The notes beneath the pieces were generated by a model. That model saw only the letters and a program-made list of their open reading frames with translations, made no database searches and was not told where the DNA came from. From positions 1 to 8,373 of the forward strand of contig JAJRXN010000214.1 in the NCBI GenBank assembly GCA_024276295.1: a stretch of DNA of 8,373 nucleotides. Direction: 5' to 3'. How positions within the stretch are numbered: the stretch's first letter is position 1; every line of letters starts with the position of its first letter. The translations under genes and the position numbers were made by a program. Origin of the DNA: Acidobacteriota bacterium (GTDB taxonomy: Bacteria > Acidobacteriota > Polarisedimenticolia > J045). Below, in pieces: positions 1 through 6,419 of the stretch.

Positions 1-79
1 CGGGCTGTACATCGTCAGCATCGTCGTCGCCTGGCTGGCCAACCCGTCGGGCCGCCGGTCGGGATCGGGTCGTGAGTAG
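1..79 (+). CDS. 3' end of an unidentified membrane protein (partial)
   Basis: Only the last 25 codons are present, read from base 2 to the TAG at 77-79. The visible tail has a hydrophobic stretch (GLYIVSIVVAWLA) followed by a short basic, Gly/Ser-rich end (SGRRSGSGRE). This looks like a final transmembrane helix with a cytoplasmic tail. The next gene starts inside this one with an 8-nt overlap, so the two are probably co-transcribed and translationally coupled. An envelope or polysaccharide role, such as a transporter, ligase or membrane glycosyltransferase, is inferred only from the neighbours. The family cannot be named from so little sequence. Confidence 0.6.
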   Translation, partial: GLYIVSIVVAWLANPSGRRSGSGRE

Positions 80-857
80 CCCGGTCCTGCCGCTCTCGGT
101 GCTGGTGACCACGCGCGACGAGGAGGAGACGATCGCCACCTGCCTCGACTCGGTGAACTTCGCCGCGGAGCGTCTCGTCGTCGATTCGGGATCGACCGAC
201 CGCACGGTCGCGCTGGCGCGCGAGCGGGGCGCCCGCGTTCTCGCGCATCCGTACGAGAGCCCGGCACGCCAGAAGAACTGGGGACTCGCACAGTGCCGCT
301 TCGAGCGGGTGCTGATCCTCGACGCCGACGAGTGGGTCCCCGGGCCGCTGGCGGAGGAGATCATCGGACTGCTCACCGGAGGCCGGCCGCTGGCGGACGG
401 CTACTGGATCGGGCGGGAGAACGTCTTTCTCGGCCGGGTGATGCGCCACGGAGGATGGGAGTCGGACCGCGTCATCCGGCTGGTCCATCGCGACCGCGCG
501 CGCTACGACGACCGGATGGTCCACGAGGAGATCGATCTGCCCGGGCCGCTTCCGCAGCTCCGGCACTGCCTGCGGCACGAGACGTTCCGCAGCTTCGACC
601 AGTACTGGCCGAAGGTCGACCGGTACGCCCGCTGGGGCGCCGAGGATGCCTGGCGCCGCGGCCGGCGGGCGCGCAGCGTGACGCCCCTGCTGCGTGGCGG
701 TTTCACGTTCGCCAAGATGTACCTCCTGCGTCGCGGCTTCCTCGACGGAGGACACGGCCTGGTCCTGGCCGCGTTCTCGGCGATGACCACGTTCCTCAAG
801 TATGCGCGGCTCTGGGAGAGGACCCTCGCGGAACGCGAGGCGGACCGCCCGCGATGA
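72..857 (+). CDS. Family 2 glycosyltransferase, WaaE/KdtX-like (LPS core type)
   Basis: A 261-residue GT-A fold glycosyltransferase that probably transfers a nucleotide-activated sugar to lipopolysaccharide core or a similar envelope glycan at the inner face of the cytoplasmic membrane. The N-terminus has the family start SVLVTTRDEEETI (residues 9-21), then VVDSGSTDRT (36-45) and the metal-binding segment LILDADEW (81-88), which carries the DxD-like DADE. The middle part, RENVFLGRVMRHGGW (115-129) and MVHEEI (149-154), is typical of the WaaE/beta-1,4-glucosyltransferase subgroup. The hydrophobic C-terminal segment near 207-245 fits membrane association. The GTG at 72 is chosen because the conserved beta strand begins 8 residues later; no strong ribosome binding site precedes it, so coupling to the upstream gene is likely. 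The length is normal for the subgroup. The exact donor and acceptor cannot be read from the sequence. Confidence 0.88.
   Translation: MSSPVLPLSVLVTTRDEEETIATCLDSVNFAAERLVVDSGSTDRTVALARERGARVLAHPYESPARQKNWGLAQCRFERVLILDADEWVPGPLAEEIIGLLTGGRPLADGYWIGRENVFLGRVMRHGGWESDRVIRLVHRDRARYDDRMVHEEIDLPGPLPQLRHCLRHETFRSFDQYWPKVDRYARWGAEDAWRRGRRARSVTPLLRGGFTFAKMYLLRRGFLDGGHGLVLAAFSAMTTFLKYARLWERTLAEREADRPR
824..840 (+). promoter_or_regulatory. Perfect 7-bp hairpin just before the core kinase start
   Basis: CCTCGCG (824-830) and CGCGAGG (834-840) form a perfect stem with a GAA loop, inside the last codons of the glycosyltransferase gene. The distal arm holds the only SD-like bases (GAGG, 837-840) near the kinase ATG at 854, though their 13-nt spacing is long. 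Ribosomes finishing the upstream gene would melt the hairpin, which would favour coupled translation. The structure is seen in the sequence; the role is inferred. Confidence 0.35.
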
Positions 858-1615
858 ATCGGCCGAGCCTGCTGCTGCGGGTCGAACTCTCTCCGGGGCT
901 GCTGCTCGTCGTGCCGGAGGAACGCGAGGCGCTGCTCGCCGCCGGGTTCGACCGCCCGTGGGAGCTGGTCCGGCCTGGACGCGCGTCTCCGGGTGCGGGG
1001 CGCGGGCGGCGTGGCCGGGCGACGCTGCCCGATGGCCGCGTGCTGTTCGTCAAGCAGTATCTGCGCGGCGGCGTGCTCGCGCGCTGGAATCGCGAGCGCT
1101 ACTTCGGGACGGGGCGCTTCGTGCGCGAGATCGACGCCGGCCGGCAGGCGGAAGCCGAAGGGCTGCCGGTCCTGCCGACGATCGCCGTTCGGCTGGCGCC
1201 GGCAGGGATCGGCTGGCGGGCCTGGGGAGCCTCGTGGCTGCTCGCGGAGGCCCGGAGCCTGGCCGAGCGGCTCGCCGAGGACGGGATCGGCCGAAACGAG
1301 GCCGAGGCGCTGTGGCTGGCGGCCCTGCGGGCGCTGGCGGCGGCGCATGCCGCCGGCCTGCGGCATGCCGATCTCAATCTGGGGAACCTGCTCGCGCGGC
1401 CGGCCGGTTCCGGTGCATGGGACGTGCGGCTGATCGATCTCGATCGCGCCCGGCTTCGCCGGGGACCGCTGGGGCCGAAGGAGACCGCCGCGGTGCTCGC
1501 GCGACTCGAGCGCTCGTGGCGCAAGCTGCTCGGCGAGGGGCCGATCCCGCGGGAGCGCCGCGCGGCGCTGGCCGAGCAGGCGGGCCTGCTGCCGGCGGCC
1601 AGCTACCCGGCCTGA
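854..1615 (+). CDS. LPS core sugar kinase, KdkA/RfaP (WaaP) family
   Basis: A 253-residue protein-kinase-like enzyme that probably phosphorylates a Kdo or heptose residue of the lipopolysaccharide inner core with ATP at the cytoplasmic membrane. The kinase landmarks are in order: FVKQY (65-69, ATP-binding Lys67), RQAEAEGLPV (97-106, helix C region), the catalytic loop HADLNLGN (171-178, Asp173 and Asn178) and the metal-binding LIDLDRARL (193-201, Asp195). HADLN followed by IDxDRxRLR is characteristic of KdkA-type kinases. The start is the ATG at 854, which overlaps the glycosyltransferase stop as ATGA; the open frame extends far upstream, but that part is a shadow of the glycosyltransferase. 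The family is clear, while Kdo versus heptose specificity is open. The 3' end overlaps the convergent dehydrogenase gene by 13 bp. Confidence 0.85.
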   Translation: MNRPSLLLRVELSPGLLLVVPEEREALLAAGFDRPWELVRPGRASPGAGRGRRGRATLPDGRVLFVKQYLRGGVLARWNRERYFGTGRFVREIDAGRQAEAEGLPVLPTIAVRLAPAGIGWRAWGASWLLAEARSLAERLAEDGIGRNEAEALWLAALRALAAAHAAGLRHADLNLGNLLARPAGSGAWDVRLIDLDRARLRRGPLGPKETAAVLARLERSWRKLLGEGPIPRERRAALAEQAGLLPAASYPA

Positions 1616-2754
1616 TCCGCCGCGTCCTCGGTCAGCGCGACACGCACCCCTTCCGAGGCCATCTCCTCGAGCATCCCGGCGAACAGCGCGCCGTCGGCGC
1701 CGAGCTGCTCGGAGGGGATCACGCCGGGCCCGGGCAGCCTTCCAGCCAGGAGCCGCCGCAGGGCGACCAGGGCCGGGACGCCGGTCGTCCGGGCCATCGA
1801 CGACTCGCCGCCCTTGCGGTCCCGCCGCTCGTGCAGCGAGGCGACGAGCCGGCGCGAGCGGCCGCGCGTTTCGCCCTCGACCTCGACCCGCATCACGGTC
1901 AGTTCGTCGTCCTCCGGCCGCAGCCGCCAGGCGTCGCGCAGCAGGCGGGCCGCGAGTTCACGGGGGACGATCGGCCCGGAGCCGAGATCGACGGGGCGCT
2001 CGTCGAACAGGCCGATCGAGCGCAGCACGTCGATCGCCCGGGCGTGGCCCGGGTAGCGCAGCGTCTTCTCGCACAGGTCGTCGAGCGGAAGGGTGTCGAG
2101 CAGCGTCCGCAGGCCGTCGGGCACGAACGCTTCCAGCGTGCCGAGGCCGGGGACGTCGATCGACTCGATCTCGCTCAGCGCGGGGAGCGTGACCAGGCGA
2201 CCGGCGCGCCGCAGTCGGGCGGGGCGCACGTATTCCTCGATGACGTCGGCCGGTGAAAACGGCGCCTTGTACTCGAACGGCAGCCGGCGCTCGACCGGAA
2301 GCCCGCCGACCAGGATGCGGGCCGAACGCGGCCGGTCGAGGTGACGGGCGAGGTGCATCGCCAGCATGCCCCCCAGGCCGGGCATCAGCCCGCAGTCGGT
2401 GACGACCGTGACACCTGCCTTGCGGGCGGCCTCGTCGAGCCCGCGCGGATCTTCCGGCATGAACGAGATGTCGACCGCCGGGACACCCCGCGCGACCAGT
2501 TCCGCGAGGGCGCGATGGCCGAGGAAGCCCGGCAACGCGTTGACCGCCGCGTCGACCCCGGTGACGAGGTCGTCCATCGAGGCCGGGTCGAGTGCGTCGG
2601 CGACGCGCGTCGCGAGCCCGGCGCCCCCCTCGAGGCGGGCCAGCGCGGCGGCGTCGCGATCGCAGACGAGGGCTTCGAGACCGTTCGACCCGGCGATGCG
2701 GCGCGCGAGGCTGCCGCCGACAAGGCCGGCTCCGAGCACCAGGACGAGGGCCAC
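1603..2754 (-). CDS. Saccharopine dehydrogenase / lysine 6-dehydrogenase family NAD(P) oxidoreductase
   Basis: A 383-residue cytoplasmic Rossmann-fold oxidoreductase. The N-terminus carries the dinucleotide-binding signature VLGAGLVGGS (6-15), with an acidic CDRD (31-34) at the end of the second strand, which favours NAD. Family motifs follow: NALPGFLG (72-79), VDISFMPED (94-102), DCGLMPGL (120-127), EKTLRYPGHA (229-238) and ARTTGVPAL (321-329). This pattern fits bacterial lysine 6-dehydrogenase and saccharopine reductase-like proteins, which act on the amino groups of lysine or its adducts. The precise substrate is not proven, and no lysine-pathway neighbour supports it. The GTG start at 2754 has an SD (GGGAGG on the minus strand) 8 nt upstream, and the Rossmann motif begins at residue 4, so the start is well placed. 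The stop lies inside the end of the opposing kinase gene. Confidence 0.85.
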   Translation of the reverse strand: MALVLVLGAGLVGGSLARRIAGSNGLEALVCDRDAAALARLEGGAGLATRVADALDPASMDDLVTGVDAAVNALPGFLGHRALAELVARGVPAVDISFMPEDPRGLDEAARKAGVTVVTDCGLMPGLGGMLAMHLARHLDRPRSARILVGGLPVERRLPFEYKAPFSPADVIEEYVRPARLRRAGRLVTLPALSEIESIDVPGLGTLEAFVPDGLRTLLDTLPLDDLCEKTLRYPGHARAIDVLRSIGLFDERPVDLGSGPIVPRELAARLLRDAWRLRPEDDELTVMRVEVEGETRGRSRRLVASLHERRDRKGGESSMARTTGVPALVALRRLLAGRLPGPGVIPSEQLGADGALFAGMLEEMASEGVRVALTEDAADQAG

Positions 2755-2785
2755 GAGAAAAGCCTCCCGGGAACGGACCGGGAGG
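2755..2785 (-). terminator. Hairpin between the secreted-protein gene and the dehydrogenase gene, overlapping the SD
   Basis: CCTCCCGG and CCGGGAGG form a perfect 8-bp stem (2763-2770 with 2778-2785) around a 7-nt loop. On the minus strand it begins about 33 nt after the secreted-protein stop and is followed by CTTTTCTC, a short T-rich tract, so it could act as a weak intrinsic terminator. The 3' arm contains GGGAGG, the ribosome binding site of the dehydrogenase gene 8 nt before its GTG. The hairpin would therefore also hide that site. The stem is seen directly; either function is inferred. Confidence 0.5.
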
Positions 2786-2817
2786 TTACCGCACCTCGTG
2801 GGCCCCGTGTGCCCTCG

Positions 2818-3582
2818 CTACTCGCAGGGACCCGCAGCGCCGGCCCCGATCATCCCGTACGCCGGGTCCACGATCTTCGCCTCGAAGGTCTCCACGAAGG
2901 ATGCCTGAAGATCCTCTCCGTCATCGAGCCACTCTTCCTCGGCGAGTTCGACGAGATGGACCGCGATGATGGCAGGGTCTCCGTTCAGCGTCGCGGAGAC
3001 GAGCAGGGTCCGGCCGTCCGCGACCTGCCGGTCGGCGCGCAGGGTCGGGACCCCCTCCGGCCGGAACTCGCACACCCGGAGTCTCGTCGGGCCGACGCCC
3101 TGCGGATCGATGTCGCCGCGGGTCATGTATCCGGTTCCGCCGGCGACCATCCCTCCCTCGGGAGCCCAGGAACCGGCGGCGATCGAGTATTCGAAGGCCT
3201 TCAGGAGGACCTGATCTTCGCTCACTCCACCGAGCGAGGCGATCACCGTCCTCAGGGCGGCGGGCTCCTCCGCGGTGACCACAGACGGGAACCTGCCGAA
3301 GTTCCAGCCGGCGCCTTCGGCCTTCCACGCGGAGATCTCGAGGGTCAGGTACCTGGCCACGGTCGGGGGGCCCGGCGGAGAGACGGGATCTTGGCAATTG
3401 TACATCGTCATGCAGAGATTCCTGCCGGTCAGCGTGCAGAACTGTCCGCCTTCCGTGACCGATGCACAGCAGCCGAGAAGCGGGCCGCTGGGGGTGGAGA
3501 TGGTGCAGCAGTTGACGCATTGCGCGCCCACCGGAACCGCCGCCGCGGCAACGACGGCGAGCAGGACCATGAGCCGCTTCAT
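2818..3582 (-). CDS. Cys-rich secreted protein of unknown function
   Basis: A 254-residue protein I do not recognise. It starts with a clear Sec signal peptide: MKR, a hydrophobic core LMVLLAVVAAAAV (4-16) and a likely signal peptidase I site after Ala20 (VGA, then QC). It is not a lipoprotein, because Gln rather than Gly, Ala or Ser precedes Cys22. The mature N-terminus is packed with cysteines (22, 25, 26, 38, 39, 49, 57, 63, including two CC pairs), with only two more Cys later, one of them the penultimate residue. This suggests a small disulfide-bonded or metal-binding module followed by a larger Cys-poor domain (about 75-250) without transmembrane segments. The ATG at 3582 has a strong SD (AGGAGG) 8 nt upstream. 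A sigma-70-like promoter and a hairpin leader precede it. It probably acts outside the cytoplasmic membrane. No homologous family is claimed. Confidence 0.82.
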   Translation of the reverse strand: MKRLMVLLAVVAAAAVPVGAQCVNCCTISTPSGPLLGCCASVTEGGQFCTLTGRNLCMTMYNCQDPVSPPGPPTVARYLTLEISAWKAEGAGWNFGRFPSVVTAEEPAALRTVIASLGGVSEDQVLLKAFEYSIAAGSWAPEGGMVAGGTGYMTRGDIDPQGVGPTRLRVCEFRPEGVPTLRADRQVADGRTLLVSATLNGDPAIIAVHLVELAEEEWLDDGEDLQASFVETFEAKIVDPAYGMIGAGAAGPCE

Positions 3583-3600
3583 GGGTCAGGCCTCCTCTGC

Positions 3601-3628
3601 GGGGGAGTACGATACGAATCGCACCCCC
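3601..3628 (-). promoter_or_regulatory. Stem-loop in the leader of the secreted-protein gene
   Basis: A run of five G (3601-3605) faces five C (3624-3628), and CGAT (3610-3613) pairs with ATCG (3618-3621) around an ACGA loop, with a bulge and a mismatch between the two helices. On the minus strand the stem ends 4 nt before the AGGAGG ribosome binding site. Just upstream lies a G-rich tract (7 G and 5 G on the minus strand, from + strand C runs at 3632-3638 and 3624-3628). The structure could protect the mRNA or tune translation initiation; this is inferred. Confidence 0.35.
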
Positions 3629-3681
3629 ACTCCCCCCCGAACGTGAATGGGGGCGCGGAAACCTGACTGTGCGCACGGGGG

Positions 3682-3711
3682 ACGATACACCGCGCTCTCT
3701 GGCGGGGTCAA
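3682..3711 (-). promoter_or_regulatory. Sigma-70-like promoter for the secreted-protein gene
   Basis: Reading the minus strand, TTGACC (3711-3706, five of six matches to TTGACA) is followed after 18 bp by TATCGT (3687-3682, four of six matches to TATAAT). It lies in the gap 43 bp beyond the stop of the c-di-GMP gene and about 100 bp before the ATG at 3582, so transcription would begin near 3675 with a leader of about 90 nt. A match this good is uncommon by chance in such GC-rich DNA. Confidence 0.45.
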
Positions 3712-3753
3712 CGGGCATGCGATCCGGAGCGGCTCTGCGTGCGAACGGTCGGG

Positions 3754-6165
3754 TCAGGGAGCCACGGTGCGGTGTTCCGGCGAGCGCTTGGGGGGGGGTG
3801 CAGGAACCCGAGACCGGCGGGCGGCCTTGTCCTCGTACATCTTCCGGTCGGCGACGCGCAGCAGGTCTTCGGGCGTGCGTCCATCGACCGGGAAGCAGGC
3901 CAGCCCGGCCGAGATGCCGACGCCGACCTCCGTGCCGTCGGCCAGCGCGATCGGGTGCCCGTCGAGCATCTCCTGGACGCGCCGGACGACGGCCAGCGCC
4001 GCTTCGCGGTCGGTGCCCGGCAGGATCGCGACGAACTCGTCCCCGGCGTAGCGGCTGACGTGATCGCAATTGCGGAATCCGCTCTGCAGGCGTCGCGCGA
4101 TCTCGCGCAGCACGCGATCGCCCGCCTGATGGCCCCAGGTATCGTTGATCGGCTTGAACCGGTCGAGATCGAGCACGACGACGCTCAGCGGCTCGCACGT
4201 GCGGCGGGCGCGGGCGAGTTCGCGTTCGAGCTGCTGGTGGAGTGCGCGGTTGTTCGGCAGGCCGGTCAGCGCATCGGTCATCGAGTTCTCGCGAGTCGCC
4301 TGGTAGAGCAGCGCATTGCGCATCGCCGCGGCGAGCTGGGGCGCGATCTGCTCGACGATCCGCCGATGCTCGTCGGTGAACGGCTGGTCCTCCGCGGCGT
4401 AGAACGCGATCACGCCGATCCTGCCGAGCGGATCCTCGACCGGGAACACCGCGGCCGAGCGGAGCGGCGGGTCGGCCTGCTCGATCGCGCGACCGAGATC
4501 GATCCGCGCGTCGGCGTTGAGCACGGCGCGGCCGTGTTCGAAGACCCACCCCGTCACGCCCTCGCCGACGCCGAACGTACGCCGGCCGAGCAGTTCCTGG
4601 ACTGGTCCGGCGCAGCCGAGCGGCTGGAGTGTGTCTCCCGTGGGCTCGCCGACGTACAGCGCCACGGTGTGCGCCGGCATCAGGCCGAGCAGTCGGTTGC
4701 CGACGAGCAGGATCAGGTCGCCGACCTCGAGCGAGGCCCCGAGCCGCGCGCTGAGTTCGTGGAGCACGAGGGACTGGTGCCGGGCACGATGGAGATCCTC
4801 GGTCAGCACGTCGGTGTTCTCGCCCTCGAAGGTGCCCGTGGTCTTGCATTCGTGCTCCTCGACCACGGCTTCGATCTCGGAGGCGTTCCGGCAGTAGAGT
4901 TCCGCCAGACGCGGATCGAATTCCGTGCCGGCCCGGGTGGCCACCCATGCAACGAGCTGCTTCGGAGTGATCGAATCGACTGCGAAACTCCTGCGGGCTT
5001 CGTCGAGGCCGGTGGCCAGGGCGAGGATCCGCGCCTCGATCGGGATCGCTTCGCGGGCAAGGCCGTCCGGGTAGCCGCGCCCGTCCCAGCGCTCGTGGTG
5101 ATGACGCACGACCGCGGCCAGCTCCGGCGGAAAGCCGAGCCGGCTGATGATCCGCGCGCCGAGTTCGGCATGCTCTTCGAGGCGTTCGCGTTCGACGCCG
5201 CCGAGCGTCTCGGCGCGATGGACGATGTGGTCGGGCAGGCAGAGCAGGCCGACGTCCTGGAGCACCGCCGTCGCCGAGAGCCCTTCGAGCCACGCGTCGT
5301 CCGGCACACGGTCGGACGGGAGCAGGTCGGGAGCTTCACGCCGGACCAGCTCGCCGAGCTGCCGGGCGTAGAGGCGGACGCGACGGGCCCGTCCCGAGGC
5401 GCGCGGATCGCGGGCGTCGATCGCGATCGAGAAAGCGTCGATCACGCGGCCGTGCAGGTTCTGGACCTCCACCAGATGGTCGTGAAGGGAGCGGACCCGC
5501 TCGGTCCAGGACCGGACGAGGGCCGCGAGCAGGGTTCCGACGGCGATCTCGAGCGCGAGCGTCAGCAGGCCGAACTGCTGGTATCCGACGAGCAGCAGCA
5601 GGGTGATCGCCGCGGAGCCGAGATGCAGCGCGCCGTTCCATGCAGCGTGCCCGTTCCACCGCTGCCGGCGACGGGATTCGGCGCGCTGGATCGACCGGCG
5701 CGCGCCGAGCAGCAGCACGAACCGGGTCATCGCGCCGAGGCTGACGGCGGGAACCAGCGTCGCCGGTGCAAGATCCGGAGACGCCGCCGCCGGGAGCAGC
5801 GCGGTCACGACGCCGGCACCGGCCATCGCGATGAACAGGTGGGCGAGGGCGGCCGTGCCGCGTCGGCCGTGCGGGTCACGGGCCAGGGCGCGCGAGAGCG
5901 CCTCCGCGGCAGCGATCATGGCCGCCGCGGGCAGGCCGGCGATGACCGCGGCGCCGAGCACGAGCGGTTCGGCGGGAGACCAGCGGGAGGCACGGGAGGA
6001 GAGCCTGAGCGGGCACCGTGCGAGCACACCGGCCGCCAGGGCGGCGACGGCGGCACGGCCCAGTCCGTCGAGGCCGAATTCCCGGGCGACGAGCAGCATT
6101 GCGCCCAGCCCGGTGCCGGCGGCCAAGGCGAGGCCGAGATGCTCGGCATGCCGTCGCGTCGTCAT
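3754..6165 (-). CDS. Membrane c-di-GMP signalling protein: multi-TM, degenerate HD-GYP, GAF, GGDEF
   Basis: An 803-residue diguanylate cyclase-type protein that would make c-di-GMP from two GTP at the cytoplasmic membrane. Residues 10-217 hold about six or seven hydrophobic segments, probably a membrane sensor of no recognised class. Residues 225-395 match the HD-GYP fold: HHERWDGRGYP (356-366) and EHAELGA (331-337) are kept, but the HD pair is QD (303-304), the usual GK is GL, the first-helix His is Arg, and the late Asp of the AD-FDAL region is Thr385. It is probably not a phosphodiesterase. A GAF domain spans about 463-620. The GGDEF domain spans 629-785, with DALTGLPNN (631-639), DLDRFKPIND (666-675), the active site AGDEF (707-711) and an I-site RNCD (698-701) for product inhibition. 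The ATG at 6165 follows a purine-rich SD by 7 nt; the open frame upstream of it is Arg/Pro-rich shadow. A run of nine C precedes the last 11 codons. Confidence 0.88.
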   Translation of the reverse strand: MTTRRHAEHLGLALAAGTGLGAMLLVAREFGLDGLGRAAVAALAAGVLARCPLRLSSRASRWSPAEPLVLGAAVIAGLPAAAMIAAAEALSRALARDPHGRRGTAALAHLFIAMAGAGVVTALLPAAASPDLAPATLVPAVSLGAMTRFVLLLGARRSIQRAESRRRQRWNGHAAWNGALHLGSAAITLLLLVGYQQFGLLTLALEIAVGTLLAALVRSWTERVRSLHDHLVEVQNLHGRVIDAFSIAIDARDPRASGRARRVRLYARQLGELVRREAPDLLPSDRVPDDAWLEGLSATAVLQDVGLLCLPDHIVHRAETLGGVERERLEEHAELGARIISRLGFPPELAAVVRHHHERWDGRGYPDGLAREAIPIEARILALATGLDEARRSFAVDSITPKQLVAWVATRAGTEFDPRLAELYCRNASEIEAVVEEHECKTTGTFEGENTDVLTEDLHRARHQSLVLHELSARLGASLEVGDLILLVGNRLLGLMPAHTVALYVGEPTGDTLQPLGCAGPVQELLGRRTFGVGEGVTGWVFEHGRAVLNADARIDLGRAIEQADPPLRSAAVFPVEDPLGRIGVIAFYAAEDQPFTDEHRRIVEQIAPQLAAAMRNALLYQATRENSMTDALTGLPNNRALHQQLERELARARRTCEPLSVVVLDLDRFKPINDTWGHQAGDRVLREIARRLQSGFRNCDHVSRYAGDEFVAILPGTDREAALAVVRRVQEMLDGHPIALADGTEVGVGISAGLACFPVDGRTPEDLLRVADRKMYEDKAARRSRVPAPPPKRSPEHRTVAP

Positions 6166-6419
6166 TTCACGGCTCCCTCCGTCCACCGGAGTCGCAAGGT
6201 GCGTGCCATCAGCGCCGGACCCGTGCGGACACTCGCGGACCGGAAGCCCCGCAACACCCCCGGCGGGGCGGCCAGAGCGGCCTCGGATCGCCACAGGGCC
6301 ACCGGCGGTGACCGGATTCCGGACGTCTTGTCGCCTCCGGCCCCGGACCCAAGATTCGTTGAGGGACGTGGAGCGATCGGCCGGAAAGGGCCGGTGCGTC
6401 CGGACCCCGGGAGGTGCCG
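6166..6419. promoter_or_regulatory. Divergent intergenic region between the c-di-GMP gene and the kinase gene
   Basis: This 254-bp spacer must carry the promoters for both flanking genes unless they are read through from outside. I find no convincing sigma-70 or sigma-54 promoter; TTGTCG (6328-6333) with an AAGATT at 17 bp spacing is the best but weak plus-strand candidate. A short palindrome CCGGA-T-TCCGG (6312-6322) could be an operator half. A hairpin CGGCC/GGCCG (6378-6382 with 6389-6393) lies in the kinase leader. All roles are inferred. Confidence 0.4.

Noticed and set aside
293..853. N-terminal extension of the LPS kinase frame
   Set aside because: It is a shadow of the glycosyltransferase; the kinase fold begins after the ATG at 854, which overlaps the previous stop.
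802..2256. Plus-strand open frame of 484 codons
   Set aside because: It crosses three real genes in an alternate frame; Ala/Arg/Gly-rich with no domain.
2341..3666. Plus-strand open frame of 441 codons
   Set aside because: It is antisense to the dehydrogenase and secreted-protein genes, spans their intergenic hairpin, and has no motif.
2921..5293. Minus-strand open frame of 790 codons
   Set aside because: It overlaps the c-di-GMP and secreted-protein genes in another frame and is Arg/Pro-rich with no recognisable domain.
6166..6419. Sigma-54 (-24/-12) promoter for the NtrC-type operon or the cyclase gene
   Set aside because: I looked for TGGC-N-TTGC-like spacing on both strands and saw no acceptable match.
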